Shown here one piece after another: positions 60,901 through 64,000 of a DNA stretch of 64,000 nucleotides (positions within the stretch are counted from its first letter, which is position 1; every line of letters starts with the position of its first letter). The stretch comes from Jatrophihabitans_A sp035248685. Its GTDB lineage: Bacteria > Actinomycetota > Actinomycetes > Mycobacteriales > Jatrophihabitantaceae. Below the pieces are notes generated by a model that saw only the letters and a list, made by a program, of their open reading frames with translations, did no database searches and was not told where the DNA came from. Where the stretch lies: the NCBI GenBank assembly GCA_035248685.1, contig DATFHF010000061.1, positions 62,001 to 126,000 of the forward strand. Reading direction: 5' to 3'. The position numbers were made by a program, and so were the translations under genes.

Positions 60901-61844
60901 GCGGCCTCGATCGGGTCACCGAGCCGGGTGCCGGTCCCGTGCGCCTCGACGGCGTCCACCTCACCGGCGGCGAGACCGGCGTCGGCCAGGGCGGCGGCGA
61001 TCACCCGCTGCTGGGCCGGGCCGCTCGGCGCGGTCAGGCCGTTGCTGGCGCCGTCCTGGTTGGTGGCGCTACCTCGGATCAGCGCCAAAACCGGCCGGTC
61101 CGCCGCGACCGCGTCGGCCAGCCGGGCAAGCACGACGACACCGGCGCCCTCGGCCCAGCCGGTGCCGTCGGCACTAGCACCGAACGCCTTGCACCGGCCG
61201 TCGGCGGCCAGCCCGCCCTGCGCGGCGAACTCGGTGAAGATCCCCGGGGTGGCCAGCACCGATACCCCGCCGGCGATCGCCAGTTCGCACTCGCCGCCCC
61301 GCAGCGCCCGGGCGGCCAGGTGCACGGCCACCAGCGATGACGAGCAGGCCGTGTCGACACTCAGCGCCGGCCCGGTCAGCCCGAGGGTATAGGCAACCCG
61401 GCCGGCGACCACGGACAGCGCGGTGCCGGTCAGGATGCGCCCGGCGTCGCGGCCGGCCTGGTGTAACTGCGGCCCGTATTCCGACGGCGAGACGCCGGCG
61501 AACACGCCGACCGGGCGCCCGCGCAGCGTGTCCGCGTCGATGCCGGCGCGTTCGAGCGCCTCCCAGACGACCTCCAGCAGCAGCCGCTGCTGCGGGTCCA
61601 TCAGGCGGGCCTCGCGCGGGGACAAGCCGAAGAACGCCGCATCGAAACCGGTCACGGTCGGGATGAAGCCGCCCAACCGATAGACCGAGTCGGCCGGGCC
61701 GGTCGGCCAGCCCCGGTCGACGGGGAACTCACCGATCGCGTCGACGCCCTCCACGGCGACTCGCCACAGGTCCTCGATGCTCGCTACCCCACCGGCGTAC
61801 CGGCACCCCGCGCCGAGCACCGCAATCGGTTCCTGTCCTGGCAT
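57960..61844 (-). CDS. Iterative type I PKS, KS-AT-DH-like-ACP (orsellinate-synthase type)
   Basis: 1294 residues. Ketosynthase ~5-425 with Cys167 (DTACSSS) and the two His blocks EAHGTGT and KSNIGH. Acyltransferase ~530-850 with Ser near 608 in GHSLGE and a NHALHTS segment closer to malonyl than methylmalonyl types. Dehydratase/product-template-like region ~890-1150 with HRLHDVPVLP near 902 and DACFQ near 1065. ACP with LGLDSL near 1228. No ketoreductase. Size and domain order match bacterial orsellinic acid synthases (AviM, CalO5 type), which build a tetraketide aromatic acid from acetyl and three malonyl units. It probably supplies the aryl starter for the Cys modules. It diverges from a P450 gene across about 63 bp. 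Confidence 0.9.
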   Translation of the reverse strand: MPGQEPIAVLGAGCRYAGGVASIEDLWRVAVEGVDAIGEFPVDRGWPTGPADSVYRLGGFIPTVTGFDAAFFGLSPREARLMDPQQRLLLEVVWEALERAGIDADTLRGRPVGVFAGVSPSEYGPQLHQAGRDAGRILTGTALSVVAGRVAYTLGLTGPALSVDTACSSSLVAVHLAARALRGGECELAIAGGVSVLATPGIFTEFAAQGGLAADGRCKAFGASADGTGWAEGAGVVVLARLADAVAADRPVLALIRGSATNQDGASNGLTAPSGPAQQRVIAAALADAGLAAGEVDAVEAHGTGTRLGDPIEAAALAAAYRPTAGSPPLWLGSIKSNIGHAQAASGVAGLLKMVQAVRHGVLPGSLYCDPPSGLVDWQSSGLALLTETRPWPDHGQPRRAGVSSFGISGTNAHVVVEQPPAQLDSPAPPPPAGPFGWPLSARSAPALAETARRVAAHLAATDGWQPHQVGYSLAASRTVFDHRAVVLGDTREDLLTALERLAASATTDVADPSDELCFVFGGHGSQLPGMGRQLRERFPVFAATFDEAAGHLDRWLPGPLHQALDPDAPPGLLDDTRYTHAAVFAYQAALVRLLDTLGVVPDVLVGHSLGEITAGYAAGVLTLPDACTLVGARGRLLAELPPGAMAAVRARAADVSRLLDDGVTVAAYNSPLDTVVSGEPAAVADLVARLRAAGGRATMLPVNHALHTSATEPVLARFREVIAGVDLRPATIPVISTLTGGSVSAELADPGHWCAQIRRPVLFADAIAAFGSPAARTFLELAPRPVLTPYIPRCLAMPDAARALCTGRRSEPEPSALLTALATVHSRGHRVRWDALYPAGTRPVDLPTYPFQRRYLWHPTVSAPGRAGHPLLGAPVPLAAALDRWFAGVLSVDEPRYLSQHRLHDVPVLPAAAMIEWALAAAGGTAGAAGWVVEDVAFLAPLVLPEGLASGVQAVAEAGGGVRCFARPVEQPTAPWTTHVTARRIAADAGPPPGRVDPTALCGRLTEDAVSALTDDLARRGLSYGPAFRRICRLFRGPDEAGALVEPSPDDADGHLLDPTVIDACFQLVTAFLPGDGRAWLPARVDRIAVHRPLTGPMWCYARRVEEDPAGECAADVQLLDQDGTVLLELTGVRLRPAARGSRPVTDIRLADLPPARPAVDRKAAPPVARLDLTELTRLAVADPDRARRTVLGRVVEQLGSLLQLAPDDQQRLAGSHGRQPLNQLGLDSLAAVQLQDRLLLEFGSEVTPEFLFDGADAADVAESVCRQLTLRSIVAPVDGPRINEADTEILTL

Positions 61845-61879
61845 ATACCGTCTGTACCGTCGCCGTCAGGCCCCGGCAA

Positions 61880-61901
61880 GCAGGCCGAGTGAACGGCCTG
61901 C
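61880..61901. promoter_or_regulatory. Inverted repeat between divergent PKS and P450 genes
   Basis: GCAGGCC (61880-61886) and GGCCTGC (61895-61901) separated by 8 bp, in the short gap between two divergent starts. A direct repeat of ACCGTC lies just before the PKS start (about 61850-61862). Possible operator controlling both genes. Confidence 0.4.
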
Positions 61902-61907
61902 CGAGCC

Positions 61908-63188
61908 GTGACACCCGGCCACGAACGAGGTATCCACGCAGGCATGGAGGCCGGGGACGCGCTGCTGTCCGACCCGCGCACCTACGCGGCGGGTCCGCCG
62001 CACGCGGCGTTCGCGCACCGCCGCAGACAGGCGCCGGTGTCTTGGGTAGACCCGGTCGTGCTTCCGCGCCGGTCGGGGGACAGTGCGGTGCGGCAGCGGC
62101 TGGACGGGTTCTGGGCCGTCACCCGGCACGCTGACGTGGTTGCGGTGTCCCGGTCGCCCGAGGTGTTCTCCTCTGCCGCCCGCGGGCCGTTCCTGGCTGA
62201 GCCGGCCTCGCGGGACGAGCTGGAACGGACCAGGCAGCTGCTGGTCGGCATGGATCCGCCGGAGCACACCGGGCTTCGCCGGGTCGCGTCAACCGCGTTC
62301 ACGCCGGCCGTCGTGCGAGGGCTGCGCGAGTCGGTGGCCGGGCACGCCGACCGCATCGTGGCGGCCGTGACCACCGGCGACCCGGTCGACGCGGTCGCCG
62401 ACGTCGCCGCCGAGCTGCCGTTGCTCGTCCTCGCCGACCTGCTCGGCCTGCCGCGATCCGACCGCGGGCTGCTGCTGCGGTGGAGCAACCGGCTGGTCGG
62501 CTTCGACGACCCCGCGTACGGCGGCGGGGACGTGGCCGAGTTCAACCGGACCATGAAGGAGGCGCTGGCGTACGCGATCGACGTCGGCCGCCGTCGGCGC
62601 CGCCGGCCCGGGGACGACCTGATGTCGCGGTTGGTGACGGCCGAGGTGGACGGCCGCCGCTTGACGGAGGCGGAGTTCTGCCATCTGTGGCTGCTGCTGG
62701 TGGTCGCCGGACACGACACGACGCGCCACCTGATCAGCGGCGGGATCGAGCTATTCGCGGCCGATCGGGAGCTGGCCGAGCGGATGTCGGCCCGGCCCGA
62801 CCTGGTGGTCAGCGCGGTCGAGGAACTGCTCCGCTGGGTCACCCCGATCATGCAGTTCCGCCGTACCGCGCAATGCGACGTCACGGTCGGCGGTGCCGGG
62901 ATCGCGGCCGGCGACAAGGTCGTCCTCTACTACGTTTCGGCGAACCGCGACGACGAGGTGTTCGTTGAGGCCGGCTGTTTCCGCCCGGACCGTGCGCCCA
63001 ATCCGCACGTCGCCTTCGGCGCCGGCCCGCATTTCTGCCTGGGTGCCCAGCTGGCCAGGCTGGAGGCGGCGACGTTGCTCACGGCATTGCTGCCGCACTT
63101 GCGGCGCCTGCGATCGGCGGGCCGCCCGGACCGGTTGCAGTCCAACTTCATGAACGGCCTGAAGAGCCTTCCGGTGGTCTTCGGCTGA
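61908..63188 (+). CDS. Cytochrome P450
   Basis: 426-residue (or 414 from the ATG at 61944) P450. Heme loop FGAGPHFCLGAQLARLEA with Cys377, ExxR as EELLR, and a standard I-helix VVAGHDTTRHL. Early motif MDPPEHTGLRRVASTAFTP is the usual C-helix region; the overall type resembles CYP steroid/linalool-hydroxylase-like enzymes (CYP125/CYP142 side of the family). Neither candidate start has a good ribosome binding site. It is divergent from the PKS gene and may oxidise the aryl unit or the finished scaffold. Confidence 0.9.
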   Translation: MTPGHERGIHAGMEAGDALLSDPRTYAAGPPHAAFAHRRRQAPVSWVDPVVLPRRSGDSAVRQRLDGFWAVTRHADVVAVSRSPEVFSSAARGPFLAEPASRDELERTRQLLVGMDPPEHTGLRRVASTAFTPAVVRGLRESVAGHADRIVAAVTTGDPVDAVADVAAELPLLVLADLLGLPRSDRGLLLRWSNRLVGFDDPAYGGGDVAEFNRTMKEALAYAIDVGRRRRRRPGDDLMSRLVTAEVDGRRLTEAEFCHLWLLLVVAGHDTTRHLISGGIELFAADRELAERMSARPDLVVSAVEELLRWVTPIMQFRRTAQCDVTVGGAGIAAGDKVVLYYVSANRDDEVFVEAGCFRPDRAPNPHVAFGAGPHFCLGAQLARLEAATLLTALLPHLRRLRSAGRPDRLQSNFMNGLKSLPVVFG

Positions 63189-63313
63189 CGGAATGCACGG
63201 AGTTGCTTGGTCAACGCTTACTACCTGGTAGGGCAATAAATAGCAATCCCTGCCAAAGATCACGGTCTACCGCTGCCCGCTCCGGACACCTTGCAGGCTC
63301 ACAGGTAAAACCA

Positions 63314-63358
63314 ACCTAACATCGTACGATTACCTAACAAAGTATGATTAGCGCTAAC
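63314..63358 (+). repeat. Tandem direct repeat in the promoter region of the StrR-type gene
   Basis: Two adjacent 18-bp units (63314-63331 and 63332-63349), 15 of 18 identical, each starting ACCTAAC; a third CTAAC follows at 63354-63358 after the palindrome AGCGCT. They lie in the AT-rich 340-bp gap before the regulator, which holds no supported gene. Likely binding sites for an upstream activator or repressor. Confidence 0.5.
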
Positions 63359-63529
63359 TTCACTACTACGGGCTGGTACGAGCTGGTTGTCCGGCTCGCG
63401 AAGCCCGGTTAGCGTTTCGCGTGGCGACGGCGCCGTCCCAACAGCCTCACCAATATCGCACCGCAATGCTGTGCCGCCCAGGAGGGGCAGGGCGGAGGTG
63501 CCAACGACTGTCGCGAGCAGGGGGACAGA

Positions 63530-64000
63530 TGGACGAAGAAGAGGTATCCGCGTTGCGCCCGCTGACGGTCGTCGGCGATGACTGCGTGGAACTGCCGCTC
63601 AGCTCGCTTCTTCCCGCCGACTCTCCCCGGCTCGCCGGCGTAAGCGAGCAACACAGCCAACTGCTCGCCGAGAGCGACAGCGAGCTGCCACCGATCGTGG
63701 TGCACCGCACGACCATGCGCGTGATCGACGGGATGCACCGCGTCCGGGCGGCGCTGCTCCGGGGCGAGGAAACCATCACCGCGAGATTGTTCGACGGCAC
63801 CGACGAGGCAGCGTTCGTGGAGGCTGTCGAGGCGAACGTCCGGCACGGGCTGCCGCTGTCGCTGTCCGACCGCGAGGCGGCCACCGCCCGCATCATCGCG
63901 TCCCACCCGCTGTGGTCCGATCGCAGGATCGCCAGCATTTCCGGGATTTCGGCGAAGACCGTCCGGGCGATCCGCTGCGCCGAGGACTCCGACCGCTACC
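63530..64000 (+). CDS. StrR-family pathway-specific activator, 3' end outside window
   Basis: 157 residues visible of a usual ~310-350. The N-terminal ParB/sulfiredoxin-like domain is clear: ELPLSSLLPADSPRLAG, LPPIVVHRTTMRVIDGMHR, EAVEANVRHGLPLSLSDR, then the start of the helix-turn-helix (SDRRIASISGISAKTVRAIR). This pattern is characteristic of the StrR/Bbr/NovG regulators of streptomycin, glycopeptide and aminocoumarin clusters. GGGGG lies 5 bp before the ATG. It probably activates region B; a StrR-like inverted repeat occurs at 37111. The sequence runs off the right end of the window. Confidence 0.9.

Overview
High-GC actinobacterial chromosome segment (Actinomycetota; genus not assignable by eye). 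The left edge, 1-7.1 kb, looks like core genome: the 3' part of cysS, rlmB, a UgpC/MsmK-type sugar-importer ATPase, a secreted GH25 lysozyme, a GNAT acetyltransferase, a LacI regulator, a PlsC-like acyltransferase and tRNA-Thr(TGT). An IS481 transposase relic follows the tRNA, and accessory genes then run to the right end of the window.

Region A (7.5-36.9 kb) is an NRPS cluster with what looks like a hydrazine (N-N bond) forming cassette. Plus-strand operon 1: MFS exporter, NRPS C-A-T, NRPS C-A-T-TE. Plus-strand operon 2: lysine/ornithine N-hydroxylase, DAO-type FAD oxidase, a MetRS-like protein fused to a carrier-protein domain, TubC-Cy-A(Cys)-T, a free AMP-ligase and C-A-T. Minus-strand operon 3: free ACP, GNAT, C45/penicillin-acyltransferase-like protein, type II thioesterase, KAS III-like enzyme and a heme-oxygenase-like diiron oxidase. 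A lone cupin and a SAM methyltransferase close the region. The N-hydroxylase, MetRS-like, cupin and DAO set matches the machinery known from s56-p1 and triacsin biosynthesis, where N6-hydroxylysine and glycine become hydrazinoacetate. Here the cupin is a separate gene and the MetRS-like protein carries a carrier domain. Three operons start from similar promoters (TTGACA, 17-18 bp, TAYGGT).

Region B (37.3-64 kb) is visibly more GC-rich and looks like a second, possibly separately acquired cluster. It has three Cys-specific NRPS proteins (TubC-Cy*-A-T-TE, TubC-Cy-A-MT-T and Cy*-A-T-TE; * = altered cyclization motif). A KS-AT-DH-like-ACP iterative PKS resembles bacterial orsellinate synthases. 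Also present are a stand-alone degenerate condensation domain, three P450s, an O-methyltransferase, a GMC oxidoreductase, a VOC protein, a His-rich DinB-like protein and, cut by the window end, a StrR-family activator. The likely product class is an aryl-thiazoline/thiazole-type metabolite; this is inference.

The A/B junction (36.7-37.27 kb) has a short leader peptide with a strong ribosome binding site, a perfect 17-bp hairpin, and a StrR-site-like inverted repeat before region B. Specificity codes, domain limits and promoter calls were read by eye.
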